A DNA stretch of 64,000 nt from Macrostomum hystrix (Eukaryota > Platyhelminthes > Macrostomidae): positions 2,175,501 through 2,239,500 of the forward strand of contig CATNEN010000024.1 in NCBI GenBank assembly GCA_950097015.1. The letters run 5' to 3'. A model generated the notes under the pieces. It had not been told where the DNA came from. It saw only the letters and a list, made by a program, of their open reading frames with translations, and did not search any database. Below, in pieces: positions 23,114 through 34,380 of the stretch. The position numbers and the translations under genes were made by a program. The stretch's first letter is position 1. Every line of letters starts with the position of its first letter.

Positions 23114-24241
23114 ATGCACCAGCTCAATATATTCATGACTTCCCCTCTGCTGCTCATTCTCCTCCGCCTTGTGTTCCTGTCACCCAGCCTCTGCTGGGTC
23201 CCGTCGACAGGCAAAACGGCCAACACCACCTTCCTGGTGGCTGGTGCCGGGCAGGCCGGAATGTTTCATCGCCCGGCAGGGCCGCAGTTCGAGGCGCCGC
23301 CAAGTGAGGAGCTGACCCTGCGCCAGCTGTACGACTGCTTTGCCGCGCTGGACACGGCCTGCCTGGCTGGCGGTTTCGAGGGCTTGCTCAGACTTGACAC
23401 CAACGGCCGGGCCACGGCTCAGTGGAGCGCCGAGCAGCGCCTGCTTCGCAGCCTCAGAGCGGCACTGTTCGCCGTCCACCGTCAGGACCGGCCAGCCGAG
23501 CGCCTGGCCCTCTGCTTCATTCTGCAGACGCCGGACATTTTCGATCAGACTCGGCCGCGCCAGGATCCGGTCTGTCTTCGACTATATGGGGGTGCCTTTC
23601 ACCTGGAGAAAGCCATTCTACCAGCACAGCGCACTCTATGCCGTACTGGCGACGGCTCGTCAGACGCTGTGTACTTTCTTTGCCAGCGTCCCGCGCCGTC
23701 TCCTCTGCCGCTGCAGCTGACTCCATCAAGAGAGCATCAGCCCGAGTTGCAACTGGAAGAAACTGATGCCCCTTCTGCAGCGTCTTCGGCGGCGGCTGTG
23801 GCGGCAGCTTCAGCGGCTCGAATCCGCTGCGCCCTGGTGTGGTTAGCCGGCTCGCTGACTGCGCTGGTCGCCTTGCTAGCAGTCTGTCTACTGGTGCATG
23901 CCTTCGCCCAGGGTGCGACAGCGTCCCGACCTTCAACTATACATGCTGCAGCCACAAACACAGTTGCACCGCCGCAAGACACGGTTCTGACTCTGTCATC
24001 GATGCAATCGTCTGCGCATCGGCACAGGTTGTCTGAAGCTCGAGGTGCCGCATCTGAGAAGGCAGCTCTGATGATGACCATTGGGCGCGAGGAAGACGAC
24101 AGCGCAGCTGGCGGCACAGACGAGGACGGCGAGGGCGAGGTGGAGTCGGCGGGCGCGATGACTGACTGGTCAAGCAGCGGTCATTGCAGTTTCTGTCAAC
24201 ACCGAGAAGATATGTTGCGAACAACGGAGTGTCACCTGTAG
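23114..24241 (+). CDS. single-pass type I membrane protein of unknown function, intronless, 375 aa
   Basis: I do not recognise the family. The first ATG (23114) and a second at codon 8 (23135) both lead into a signal peptide (LLLILLRLVFLSPSLCW); either could be used. The ectodomain (about residues 38-230) has six cysteines in the contexts YDCF, TACL, ALCF, PVCL, TLCR and FLCQ, consistent with three disulfides, followed by an Ala-rich stalk (SAASSAAAVAAASAA). The membrane segment is near 236-262 (LVWLAGSLTALVALLAVCLL). The cytoplasmic tail is about 110 residues and acidic (REEDDSAAGGTDEDGEGEVE), ending in a Cys/His cluster (HCSFCQHRED). The frame is uninterrupted and GC-rich, which argues for a real gene. 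It starts about 2.3 kb from the MTTP start and runs the other way. Could be a lineage-specific receptor or adhesion protein. Confidence 0.7.
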   Translation: MHQLNIFMTSPLLLILLRLVFLSPSLCWVPSTGKTANTTFLVAGAGQAGMFHRPAGPQFEAPPSEELTLRQLYDCFAALDTACLAGGFEGLLRLDTNGRATAQWSAEQRLLRSLRAALFAVHRQDRPAERLALCFILQTPDIFDQTRPRQDPVCLRLYGGAFHLEKAILPAQRTLCRTGDGSSDAVYFLCQRPAPSPLPLQLTPSREHQPELQLEETDAPSAASSAAAVAAASAARIRCALVWLAGSLTALVALLAVCLLVHAFAQGATASRPSTIHAAATNTVAPPQDTVLTLSSMQSSAHRHRLSEARGAASEKAALMMTIGREEDDSAAGGTDEDGEGEVESAGAMTDWSSSGHCSFCQHREDMLRTTECHL

Positions 24242-24830
24242 CCGGGCCTGTACGAAGACTGGAAGAAGCGCTATAGACAAGATAAACTCGTGTATGACTA
24301 CATCAACATGTAATCTATACAGTATAGTCAGCGGTTAATGGTTGTTTTACAAGGCTACAATGTATTTATATAGTGTTTTGGCAACTAACTCATAAGCCTT
24401 GACACAAATGAACTAGCAGCCGTAAGTCAAGAAAGCTACTACTCGTAGCATCAAATGTTTTTATTGATGTATATATTTTTCGGTCCTGAAACAATCCAAT
24501 TTACTTTGAGCGCCTCTTCAGGATTGCGCGTATAAACACAACGCCGTATCAGCGCTTACTCTTTTCGTCAGACATATGTATAATGTATAACATGTATGTA
24601 TAACATGCATAAAGTCCGATCGCTAAATTATTGGGCGTTTAATGGGCTCCAACTAAGTATGGAATCTGTTGTCTATGGTTCAGTTTGCATTCCGAGCCAG
24701 TTAAATCATTTAATACTGGAACGACGTCTAATTCATCATAGTCTATGGTTAAAAAAAGATTGTGAATTTAACGGCGGTTATCATACACTTAACATTGTTA
24801 TGAATTCCTTTTGATAAAATGTCATATTTT
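24242..24830. other. 3' flank, nothing recognised
   Basis: AT-rich. No clear AATAAA soon after the stop at 24241. No exon or repeat supported. Confidence 0.4.
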
Positions 24831-24843
24831 AAGCCTCGAAAGT

Positions 24844-25207
24844 GGGGGTCGGTGGCAGAGCGGTTAACGCGTTTGCCACTCGCACCACAGTCCCTAAGTT
24901 CGATTCCACGGCGAGGCCACATTTATTTGGGGCGCAGCCGCGGAGAGAAGGCTTGGGGGCTTGTCGTGCAATTTACGCCCTTGAGGGCCAACCTCCAAGG
25001 CACAGTTCGAGTGTACACTGCCTGACGATGAGAAAGTCAGGGCAGATGTACACACCTGTGTGAGCGTATGCCTGCGTACGGTATCTGTGTGCGTGTGTGC
25101 TCAGGAGTCAGCGAAATGGGCAGAATTGCCTCCTCGCTGGCTGCGGGTCTAGTGTCACCAAACTATGTGTCATTGCCCGCAGCCCTCCTGCAATTATTAT
25201 TATTATT
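24844..25207 (+). repeat. full-length tRNA-derived SINE with 13-bp target-site duplication
   Basis: Starts with a tRNA-like head (A-box TGGCAGAGCGG, B-box AGTTCGATTCC), ends in an ATT-repeat tail (ATTATTATTATT). AAGCCTCGAAAGT occurs immediately before (24831-24843) and immediately after (25208-25220). The body does not match the family of 4740-5053, so this is a second SINE family with the same kind of tail. The exact duplication suggests a fairly recent insertion. Confidence 0.93.
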
Positions 25208-25220
25208 AAGCCTCGAAAGT

Positions 25221-26760
25221 TCTCCTATGACTTGTTTAAAGCCCCAAATGTTGCGAGTGCAGTTCAAGTCAAAGTCAAGTCAATTCAAAAACTGCGTCAA
25301 CTGACTCGATGGTACATTTCTGCCTAGACTTTTGCGAAACCTGCAGGTGCTAAAATACCTGATTAATTTAAACATTAACCATTCAGCTGTCAGAATTGCA
25401 ATTTGTTTTACGCCCGTGACTTGCTGAGGAAGGAGAAAATTTACATTCGATTCCAGTTGACAATTCACAGAGCTTTTTCCTAAAAGCGTCTTTTATTCTA
25501 TAAGTAAAAGGAAATTGATGCATGCCTGACAGAAGAAACCACACACAGTAAACAAAAGCTTTATGATTATACTACTATACTTATCCGGATTAATAGTATG
25601 CCAATCATAGCAGCGCGTATCGCTGCCTAATACACTATAGTATCAATAATAGCAGCTAGTTAGGAAGGATAAGGCCTGACAAAAGAAATGAATGAATGCT
25701 GCATGCACTCAGGCCCGCGAATGTGCCAATCCGAGGCCTAAACGCATGCAATCGGAGCTAGATGACAGAAATCTCATCTGCCCTGAGGGTTGGCATGAGG
25801 CGGTCAGTGCACTGCATTCCGCATTAGCTGCACATTGCAGCCTAGAGTCTTGCTGAAATCTTTGCTTCGTGTGCCGTCAAAAAGCATCTAAATTTCCAAT
25901 ATAGGAAAGGCTGTTTATTCCACAACGGTTCATCTATTTTATTATCGGTGTTTATTTACCTGGCTTTAAAAATATTTCTATTTGTTAACAAATCCAATCA
26001 CTCAGTCACTTCAAAACCAGATTGTTTAATAACCAATTAGTATATTAAAAAACTATGTATAAACCTTGTTTGTCAATTAATACACGTAATTAAATTAAAA
26101 AAGTAATAAATCTTTTTATTTTACATCCATTAGAAATTCCACACACTCAATATAATTATTTTTTTTTTGCTTATAATTTATCTAAGAAAGAAGTGAAAAA
26201 GTAGTATAGTCAAAGGATACAAGCAAATTGAGCCACCGACTGAACCAGTGTTTTAAACCCCCTGTAAAGGCCAAGCGTGAGTCGCTAACACAAGCACGCA
26301 ATGACATCCTGACTGAGGCAGACGATAAAAGAGTAGGGAGGGACCCGCGAAAATAGGCAAGACAAACATTGGATTGACAAATTTTCTATATTGTCTACCT
26401 TTTTTCAATGACAAAGGAGCTGGTGAAATGCTACATTTCTGGCTCGCATGGATGAGCAAAGATAAGCGGACTGCTTAAAATAGTTTCTTTAGAGTTCTCT
26501 TCGTCATCAACAGAAAACATTTGTACACAACTTTTATTTTATACATTATCAAGTTTCAAGTATACAGCACTCATAACATACTACTAACAATAATATTTGA
26601 ATAACAAGCTGACAAGCAGGCAAACTGACGAGTACCAGTTTCTTGTTGGAATGCAAAGCGCAACGAGAGTGGAATTTAGATTGAATTTTGGGAGATTTTA
26701 TACGGACATAAGCTAATACTAGACTAGAAGCATTAGTATTCCCTTCGGTGGAGGGGCTGA
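25221..26760. other. intergenic, nothing recognised
   Basis: AT-rich, with homopolymer runs near 26090-26170. No exon, RNA gene or repeat that I can support. Confidence 0.4.
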
Positions 26761-27226
26761 ATTATCAGCTGCCCTGGGGAAAGATGGGCGGAATCATCAG
26801 CTGCCCTGGGGAAAGATGGGCGGAATCATCAGCTGCCCTGGGGAAAGAGGGGCGGAATCATCAGCTGCCCTGTGGAAAGATGGGCGGAATCATCAGCTGC
26901 CCTGGGGAAAGATGGGCGGAATCATCAGCTGCCCTGGGGAAAGATGGGCGGAATCATCAGCTGCCCTGGGGAAAGAGGGGCGGAATCATCAGCTGCCCTG
27001 GGGAAAGAGGGGCGGAATCATCAGCTGCCCTGGGGAAAGATGGGCGGAATCATCAGCTGCCCTGGGGAAAGATGGGCGGAATCATCAGCTGCCCTGGGGA
27101 AAGATGGGCGGAATCATCAGCTGCCCTGGGGAAAGAGGGGCGGAATCATCAGCTGCCCTGGGGAAAGAGGGGCGGAATCATCAGCTGCCCTGGGGAAAGA
27201 GGGGCGGAATCATCAGCTACCCTGGA
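26761..27226 (+). repeat. 32-bp tandem array, about 14 units
   Basis: Each unit contains ATCAGCTGCCCTGGGGAAAG then ATGGGCGGA or AGGGGCGGA; the T/G difference defines two unit types. 32 is not a multiple of three and no frame has a stop on the plus strand, so three overlapping reading frames are open. That is a by-product of the repeat. It lies just past the 3' end of MEA1. Confidence 0.95.
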
Positions 27227-27407
27227 AATAATAGGGACGAAATATTACGAAAGAAAAAAGCGGAGTCATGAAATGTTTTCACAAAGGAGAATTTAGATAA
27301 TCGAAACCAGGAAGAGAATTAAGTAGAATTTGCCTAACAGAAGTGATGATTAAACAAATCTAAAACAAAAACGTCTTTAAGATGCTGCTTAAAATAAAAT
27401 GGCGAAT

Positions 27408-28076
27408 CTAGTGGTAGCCAGTAGCATTTCCCCTATTATCTGCATTATAATCAGTAGCGGCGGCGGCGGCGGCGGAGGCAGCGCCGGCGCCAGTCGAAGG
27501 ACTGGAGGATGAGGCGGCGGCCAGGCGGGCCACCAGGAGTTCCTTCCACTCGCGCTCAGGCATTCGGCGAGCCCATTCAGGCGCAGCCCCAACTGGCAGG
27601 CAAACGCCGCGCATGGCCTCGCGAATGCGCGCCGCCTCGGCTTCGGTGATGCCAGCCGACGGCCTGGGCGGACCGCGCCAAACTGCGGCCAGAGAGGAGG
27701 CGGGATCCGCTGGTGGCGGGTGGGCGAAGGCCGACATTGAGTCGCCACTGCAAGGCAGAAGCTCATCAGCTGCCAGCTGACGCTCGATGATGCGATCCAG
27801 GCCAGGAGTCTCATCTACTTCTGCGTCGCAAGCAGCCTCAACTGGCACATCCTTAGACGACGCTGCGAACTGAGCATCATCATCTTCATTCTCATCATCC
27901 TCGGATGAGGAAGAGTCTGAATTATTGGCACCGATAGGCACATAGCCATACATCTCATGCTGTTGCTCGAGGTGCTGTTCGGCAGTATCTTCTGTGTCGC
28001 CATCTACATCGACATTGCCTATTGTGGCAGCATTGGCATTTGATGCGGCATCAGCTGGGGGCGTTTGACAGGGCAT
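27408..28076 (-). CDS. MEA1: male-enhanced antigen 1 homologue, 222 aa
   Basis: Read from ATG at 28076 to TAG at 27408. Two blocks match the family: YGYVPIG before an acidic run (SDSSSSEDDENEDDD), equivalent to the vertebrate GY.YQPL plus acidic stretch, and the C-terminal signature IREAMRGVCLPVG..PEWARRMPEREWKELL, equivalent to the vertebrate VKRTMAG..LP...PAWAR region. MEA1 is a small conserved protein, often intronless in its core, whose molecular role is poorly defined. Human MEA1 is about 185 aa; this one is longer through Ala/Ser-rich ends. A (GCC)n run at 27456-27480 encodes a C-terminal alanine stretch. A CAG at the ATG side (28090) could be an acceptor for a 5' UTR intron. Confidence 0.8.
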   Translation of the reverse strand: MPCQTPPADAASNANAATIGNVDVDGDTEDTAEQHLEQQHEMYGYVPIGANNSDSSSSEDDENEDDDAQFAASSKDVPVEAACDAEVDETPGLDRIIERQLAADELLPCSGDSMSAFAHPPPADPASSLAAVWRGPPRPSAGITEAEAARIREAMRGVCLPVGAAPEWARRMPEREWKELLVARLAAASSSSPSTGAGAASAAAAAATDYNADNRGNATGYH

Positions 28077-29003
28077 GGTTGGAGATGCTGCTGAAATGTC
28101 AATGAAAATTTAGATAGTGTCAAAAACAAAAGAAGAAAAAAATGTTTTTTTTTCGAGACCATAACTCAAAAGAAAATTATAGCTATCTTGCATCTCAAAC
28201 TGTCTTGAGTATAAGAAAGCAAATCCTATCTACTCAGAAATTGAAACCCGATTTTTGAGAATCAAAGAACAAATATGAATATTTTTTCATTTAACAATAG
28301 GAAATTAAAATAAGTTTTTTTGCAGAGCAAACTAGCATTTTATTTTCCTAAAAAAATATTCAAGAAAGAACTACTATGGCTTGCTAAATACCAAATTATT
28401 GTATAATAACATAGCTGTATTTATGAGTACAAAACACAGATTTTAGAATATGTATGTCATAATTTTTCTACTTATAATAATAGTAACATCTTCTTTCTGA
28501 CACTGGTTGAACTAGGGAGGAAGGTAGCATACAACAATTTTCTTATTGTGCAGTGGCAAGTAAGCATCATTGTTATTTAGTATCAGTAAGGTCTGTAAAG
28601 TATATTTAAATTAATTTTTTAAAGCAATAGAAATCTTAAGTGTTCCATCTATTTTTAGAACAGTTAATTAGAGGTAAGAAATTTGGGCCTGGGCCAGCAA
28701 GGTGGGTAGACACCAACCACCAGGGGTCTGTTCAGTCTATTTAATAAACTGTGTTTTGCTGTGTCCAAAAGCCCAATTTGAGATATAAGAAAGTAAGAGT
28801 GTGATTTCCCAGCTCTGATTGTTATATCCTTTTCCCAACCACAAGCTGCTTGTCAGTTACATAGCTCTCATCATTCTGCATCTTGAGAGTGTGCCACTGG
28901 TCAAGAATGGTCTAGATAGGTTCCAAAGTCAAAGTCGAAGTCAGTAAGTGCTCTCTTTTGGAGACTCCACTATCTGGCAGAAGGAGCACTAATTGATAGG
29001 ATC
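28077..29003. other. MEA1 upstream region, nothing else recognised
   Basis: AT-rich. No exon or repeat I can support before the transposon target duplication at 29004-29011. Confidence 0.4.
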
Positions 29004-29011
29004 TGTTGGAG

Positions 29012-30417
29012 GGTACCTGGCAGTGTTGGGCAACTTCCGTTCCTCCGTTCCTCCGTTACTACCGGAAGTTACGTTTTTTAGAAGCGTTACTACCGGAAGT
29101 TACTTTTTTTGTTAGGTAACGGACTTGGTAACGGAATGGACTTTTTGTGAGTCCGTTACTTCTATTACAAGTGGCTTGTTTACCCCAATTACCCATTTGT
29201 ATAAATTTCCTATTTGTCATTGTTTATAGGTTTTTTACTATCTCTTTAGTCATTTATTAGTATTTTTGTGACTTTTTACATTTTAATTGTATATTTTGTT
29301 TATCTGTTGACTGAATTCAATTTTTTTTCGTTTCTCGTTCGATTGTTCCTTTGAATCCTTTTCTCGACTCTGACCTTTGTAACTCACTCTGGTTACCTTA
29401 CCTCGAATCTGCGAATCTTGGACTGTTTTTTGCCAGTTGGACTCTTTGCCAGTTGGACTCTTTGCCAGTTGGACTCTTTGCCAGTTGGAAGTTTTTTGCC
29501 TGCTTTTTTGTGTTTTTGCTATTAGCTTAAACTTCATAAGTCAAAGACTCAAAGTGGATTTCAAATGTCTCGCAGCTAAAATGGCAATCCTGCATTCTCA
29601 TTTGTTAAATTATTTTCAGGAAAGACACTTGTTAAAAGTTAAAACTTAAGTCAAAAGTTCTCATTACTTTCTTGGAAATTAATTTATTCAAACAACAAAT
29701 ATGCAAGATTGCTACTGATATAATTTTGTTACTGGTTAAAAATGTATAGTGAGTTAGTGATTATAAGGGGTTATAACGCATTTTATTTAGAATATAAAGA
29801 TATGTCCATATATAGTACAACTGAAATAACGTACAAATAAAAAAGTAACGGACTTACAATAACGGAGTACCGGAAGTTACTTTTTGTTAAAGCGTTACAG
29901 TAACTTTTTACCGGAAGTTACTTTCTTTGGTAATGGAAGTTACTGTAACGGAAGTTACTTTTTTTGAGTAACTTGCCCAACACTGGTACCTGGACACTTC
30001 GTCATCTTACAACTTCGTCATCTAGATAATGATCTGTCCAATATCTTAGAGGGTGGATGACAAAGAGACTTAGACTTGTGGACACTTCGTCATCTATAAA
30101 ACAAAAGTTTTCAAAGTTAGAACAGAACCACCCATCCCCACCCCTCCTCACATTGTGTTGGCACCTATCTTTCACCTCTTATAATGAAATCAGTTTTGAC
30201 ACCTCTTTTTGACAATTTATAGTGTTAAGTGGGGCCTATTGTTCACACCTCTGCCCCACCACCCCACCCTCACTTTATTGATGTCGAACTTGATTGCTTG
30301 TTATTAGTAGATGACGAACTGACCAAACTTTAAAGCATGCCAATTGGCTGGATGACGAAGTGTCCTATCTTCCAAGTGGATGACGAAGTTGTAAGATGAC
30401 GAAATGTCTAGGATCCC
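29012..30417. mobile_element. inverted-repeat DNA transposon (MITE-like), split by a hAT element
   Basis: Without the nested element it is about 433 bp. The termini are inverted repeats of about 38 bases: GGTACCTGGACACTTCGTCATC... at the left and, read from the other strand, GGGATCCTAGACATTTCGTC... at the right, both continuing through CTTACAACTTCGTCATC. TGTTGGAG flanks it on both sides (29004-29011 and 30418-30425), an 8-bp target duplication. No transposase. Superfamily not decided; 8-bp duplications fit hAT, P or Merlin types. Confidence 0.85.
29021..29985. mobile_element. non-autonomous hAT element, 965 bp, nested insertion
   Basis: Terminal inverted repeats CAGTGTTGGGCAA (29021) and TTGCCCAACACTG (29985). 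An exact 8-bp duplication GTACCTGG lies at 29013-29020 and 29986-29993. Subterminal zones carry many GTTAC/GGAAGTTAC words in both orientations, as usual in hAT ends. No transposase. A 16-bp unit GCCAGTTGGACTCTTT is repeated nearly four times at about 29432-29490. The duplication lies inside the left end of the older element at 29012-30417. Confidence 0.95.
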
Positions 30418-30425
30418 TGTTGGAG

Positions 30426-31143
30426 CAGTGCCAAAAGTGGAGATAGCAGGGCCTAGTCCACAGAGTAGGGTTTGGGTTAGGCCAGCTAAGTAAAATTAAA
30501 ATAACAAATAAATAATAACTAAACTAATAAGCCCTTTATGTTTTCTGTAAATCACTAAAATAATCAATTGAAATAAAATAATAACTATGAAATTCAGTAA
30601 AAAGGTACAAGAAGTTCTGTTCATATTTATAGCAAACGCTAATAATGTAACAGCTAGGTGCCTAAGCTTACAAATAACTCCAAGGAAATATAAATAGAGC
30701 TCCTCCATTGACTTTTAAAAAATGTGATTAAAAAGCCTGCCTTAAACTAGCATTCTACGAAACAGCACCATTGAATGCGTTTCACGCGGTATTTGTCTCG
30801 TTATAAGTATGCAATCACTGTGTTTTCAGATAATAATTACCACAAAAAAGCATAAGGCAAACATCACAGGCATTATAAAATATTTTTTGCTTATAATACA
30901 AAAGTATAATGCATTTATTGTTTGTTTCAACCAACAACGGCGCACATTTTCGACATGTTATGAACGAGTCTTTTTATTAAACTGCAAGTACAATACACGT
31001 TACACTTACAGATTGATTTTAATAGTTCGGTGACAGCTTTAACTTCTATTACCTACCTATTCATTAGTTCTTTAGCTACAAACGTAAACCAAGGAAAATA
31101 CTGTGTTTTTAAACACTATTTATTGTTTAAGCACGAAACGAAA
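30426..31143. other. 5' flank of the cornichon gene
   Basis: AT-rich, no exon or repeat supported. Probably promoter and 5' UTR of the gene at 31144. Confidence 0.4.
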
Positions 31144-33248
31144 ATGGGTTTCGGTTTTGTTGCTGTTGCCTATATTCTGGCTCTGATTTTCACAGCTTTT
31201 CTTCTATTTGTTGTCATTCATCATGTAAGCTGTTATACTTTTATGTATCTTTCTATATTTACTTGCTTATTATTGTCAATACTAATACTCATCTATGTGG
31301 ATTCACAATTTTACATTTATTAGTGTATTGATATTTTTTATCTGATTGGTATTCCCTTCTGCAGTCTAAATTTTTGTAAACTATTTTTCACGCTTCATAC
31401 AACTAATCGTCTGGACTAGAAAAATGATGAGTATTTCTTGGATTCTCATTTCATTTTGACTTAGAGATTGTATGAAATGATGAATTGGCCTGGCTAATTG
31501 TCTACTCAATTTAATTTATCTACTATATTCCTGGCACATCAGATAGGCCTATGCTGCTTATGCCACACGATGAATTTTTTCAAGTTAAAAATATTTATAG
31601 ATGTATCTAGATTGAAAAGTAATACTATTCCATGTAATCTTATGCCATGCTTAGGGAATTAGCTACTGTGCCAATAAAAGGCTGTTAAACTACAGAGCTA
31701 GGCCTACCATGTCCTTAATACCATGGTGCATTTCCAGTACGGAATTAGGTTTACAATTTTTAATATCTCTATAAAAATGTTGTCATGTATAGTGTATTGG
31801 CAAAGTCAAAATTGGTGTATATTGTTTATCAGTGTAACTGATTTATATGTGTATATGTGGAATATGCCAGCAAAGTATATATTTTAAATCTTGGATATAA
31901 CTGATTGATATCATTATTAACTTCTAGAAGTAATATTTGGCATGTGTATTATTGTATTAAAAAATTCAAAAACAATTTTTATACAATATTAAAAGAACTG
32001 TTTTTTTACATTTGTTATACTCATACAATTTTTTTGTTTCTATATATGCATGGATATCAGTGTAATGGTGTAGCTTTAGTCAGCTATATAAAATAGTCAG
32101 CATTTTTAATATCGTTGTATCTGCAAAGCTATAGTCAATATAGTAAATATTGACATGTCAGAGCTGTTTTTTAAGCTCAATTTTACTACTGGTATAAACA
32201 AATTGTGAAACATACAGTGGCCTTAATTCATGGGCCATTGCTTGTTTATGGACATAGCTGCCAAGCCCCTAAAAGCTCCTAAGCCACAATAATCCATATA
32301 TATTAAGACTAAAGTTCTTAGACATGGTATCTATCTTATTGGCCTAATCTGAAGCCATGGTAATTATTATTTTGTGATCTTAAGGGTGCAAAATCAGATT
32401 ATTAAAATGATGTTTCGGTGTTTTTTATCTTTTTATTGTTAGTCTCTAATTAATAAACTGCAACAAAACTTTATCAATTTGAATTCTAGCTTGTCCAGAT
32501 TCCAAAAAGGTATCTCTTGCATGCACAGCCACCATGCCCTGCCCTAAGTTCCAGCAATATAGGAATAGTAGGCTATGCCACCAAGTACTCCAAATTGCTA
32601 TGCATTGTTGAATATAGAGCCTATTCCTATGGCACCAATTCTAAAACCTTTAAAGTTGTATTAAAAGTTGGATTGTGATTGTAAGTAGTCTTTAGGTAAT
32701 TCGGCTAAAATTGGGAGTTAAAGTTGAGCCTATGTTCTACCTGCTTGGATATGTTTTTGCTTGTTCTGAAATACTACTAGGCTGCAATCGTCTATTTATA
32801 TTTATAATTTAGAACAGTTAATTGCAGAAAAAGATTAATTGTATCCAATAAAATGTTTCACATTATCATATTAAACACTCCAACTTCCCATGCTCAGGTG
32901 ATAGCATTCGATGAACTGCAGAATGACTACAAAAACCCCATAGACCAATGCCGCAGTCTGAACTCACTGATCCTACCTGAGTACATTGTACACGGTCTGA
33001 TGGTGCTGATGTTCCTATTTAGTGGCCAGCTGCTGTCTCTTGTACTCAACCTGCCCCTATTGGCCTATCACGTGAAGCGCTACGTAGACAGGCCTGTACT
33101 GAGCTCGCCCGGCCTATACGATCCGACTAGCATCATGAATGCCGACAAGCTTCGCAGGGCCATGCGCGAAGGCTGGGTTAAGCTGGCTGTGTACCTATGC
33201 TCATTCTTCTACTATCTGTATTGCATGATCTATGTGCTAGTGTCGTAA
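31144..33248 (+). CDS. CNIH1: cornichon family ER export receptor / AMPA-receptor auxiliary protein, 143 aa
   Basis: Exons 31144-31224 and 32898-33248, joined in phase 0 (432 nt). Exon 1 gives the first membrane helix (VAVAYILALIFTAFLLFVVI). Exon 2 starts with the family signature IAFDELQNDYKNPIDQC and continues through LILPEY, GLYDPTSIMNAD and WVKLAVYLCSFFYYLYCMIYVLVS, almost identical in layout to vertebrate CNIH1-3 (about 144 aa for CNIH1). It acts in ER to Golgi vesicle export of selected cargo; some relatives also modulate AMPA receptors. Without the extra loop typical of CNIH2/3 it fits CNIH1 best. The 1.67-kb intron is AT-rich and has no recognised element. Vertebrate genes have more introns. 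Confidence 0.95.
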
Positions 33249-34380
33249 ATCACCTAGCGCGACATGTGCGAAACTCATTCATTTATTGTTCTGTTTCAAT
33301 ATCCAAGGTACCAAGTTACTAATCGTTTGTCTTTTTGAATCAGATGATAAATGAAAAGGCTAAAGGTAATTAAATTTTAGCCCACTATGAACTGCTTCTA
33401 AAAAACTAGGGCACAAAGCTAAATTTATCTAAATTACTTATTTTTACTAATCATGAGTCGCACTTGCAAATAACTTACTCCCGTTGAGCAATAGCTTTTT
33501 TATAAACATTCAGCGATAAAAACAATCTGCACATTTACTTGCTACTCACGAGAGCGAATCTTAGTAGTATAACTTATTTATTATGTTTATTTTTAGTGTC
33601 TAGTAATATCAAAGGTTCAGTTATCCGGTTACATGTAATAACAGTTTTCTAAAATATGCTAGTTTTAGACATTCATTCCTGTTTTTTTGTTTTTCTTATC
33701 AGTTGGTACACCTTTCATGCACACACCCGCCGCAATGAATCGCAAAGTATACTAAAATATATTATGTCTATATTGCCGTTCGTATTACGGCCACTGTGCT
33801 TTTATAGACTAATTAAATTAACTAATAAGCATGTGTATGTCAATGTTATTTTTCTACTTTAAAAAAATTCGATTCGATCTCATTTCTCTGTTGTTTCATC
33901 TATCCAATGGCTCTTGCTCTTCCCTATCTTATCTGACCCTTGTCATATCTTTTTTTTCATTTTTCAACTCTCTGTTTTCTCATCTCCCCTGTCCCTTTTG
34001 TGGGTACCGAGAATCACTAGCCTCAGAACTTCTGTTCTCTTGCTGTTCTCTTGCTGTTTTCCTAGCAATAATGAGTCACCTATTGTCTAACATTGCTAAC
34101 TTGCTAGGTCAATTGTGCAACAATATTTCGCTCAATAATAAGACAAATGAATAATGAGTTGTATGCCGTTTGCGGCTAAAAAATCTATTTACGAGTTGTT
34201 ATAAACATCGCATGTAGCAATGTAAACGTTTTTTTAATATTACAATTTGGTCACTGTCTCAAAACTTTTTTACTTAAGTAAGGAGCAAAGACGTGGATAT
34301 AGAATAAGAGATCAGAGAAAATGTAAATCTTTCTTGCCTTGCTATGCTTGTGAACTGCATTCGCTATCAATACACTCGTA
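33249..34380. other. cornichon 3' flank, nothing recognised
   Basis: AT-rich. No coding exon; short reading frames here show no domain. Confidence 0.4.

Noticed and set aside
26748-27296. Three overlapping frames with CPGERWAESSAALGK-type repeats
   Set aside because: By-product of the 32-bp array; equal openness of all frames argues against coding.
31905-32096. Extra exon in the cornichon intron
   Set aside because: The two-exon model already gives a full-length 143-residue protein; the frame here is AT-rich with no homology.
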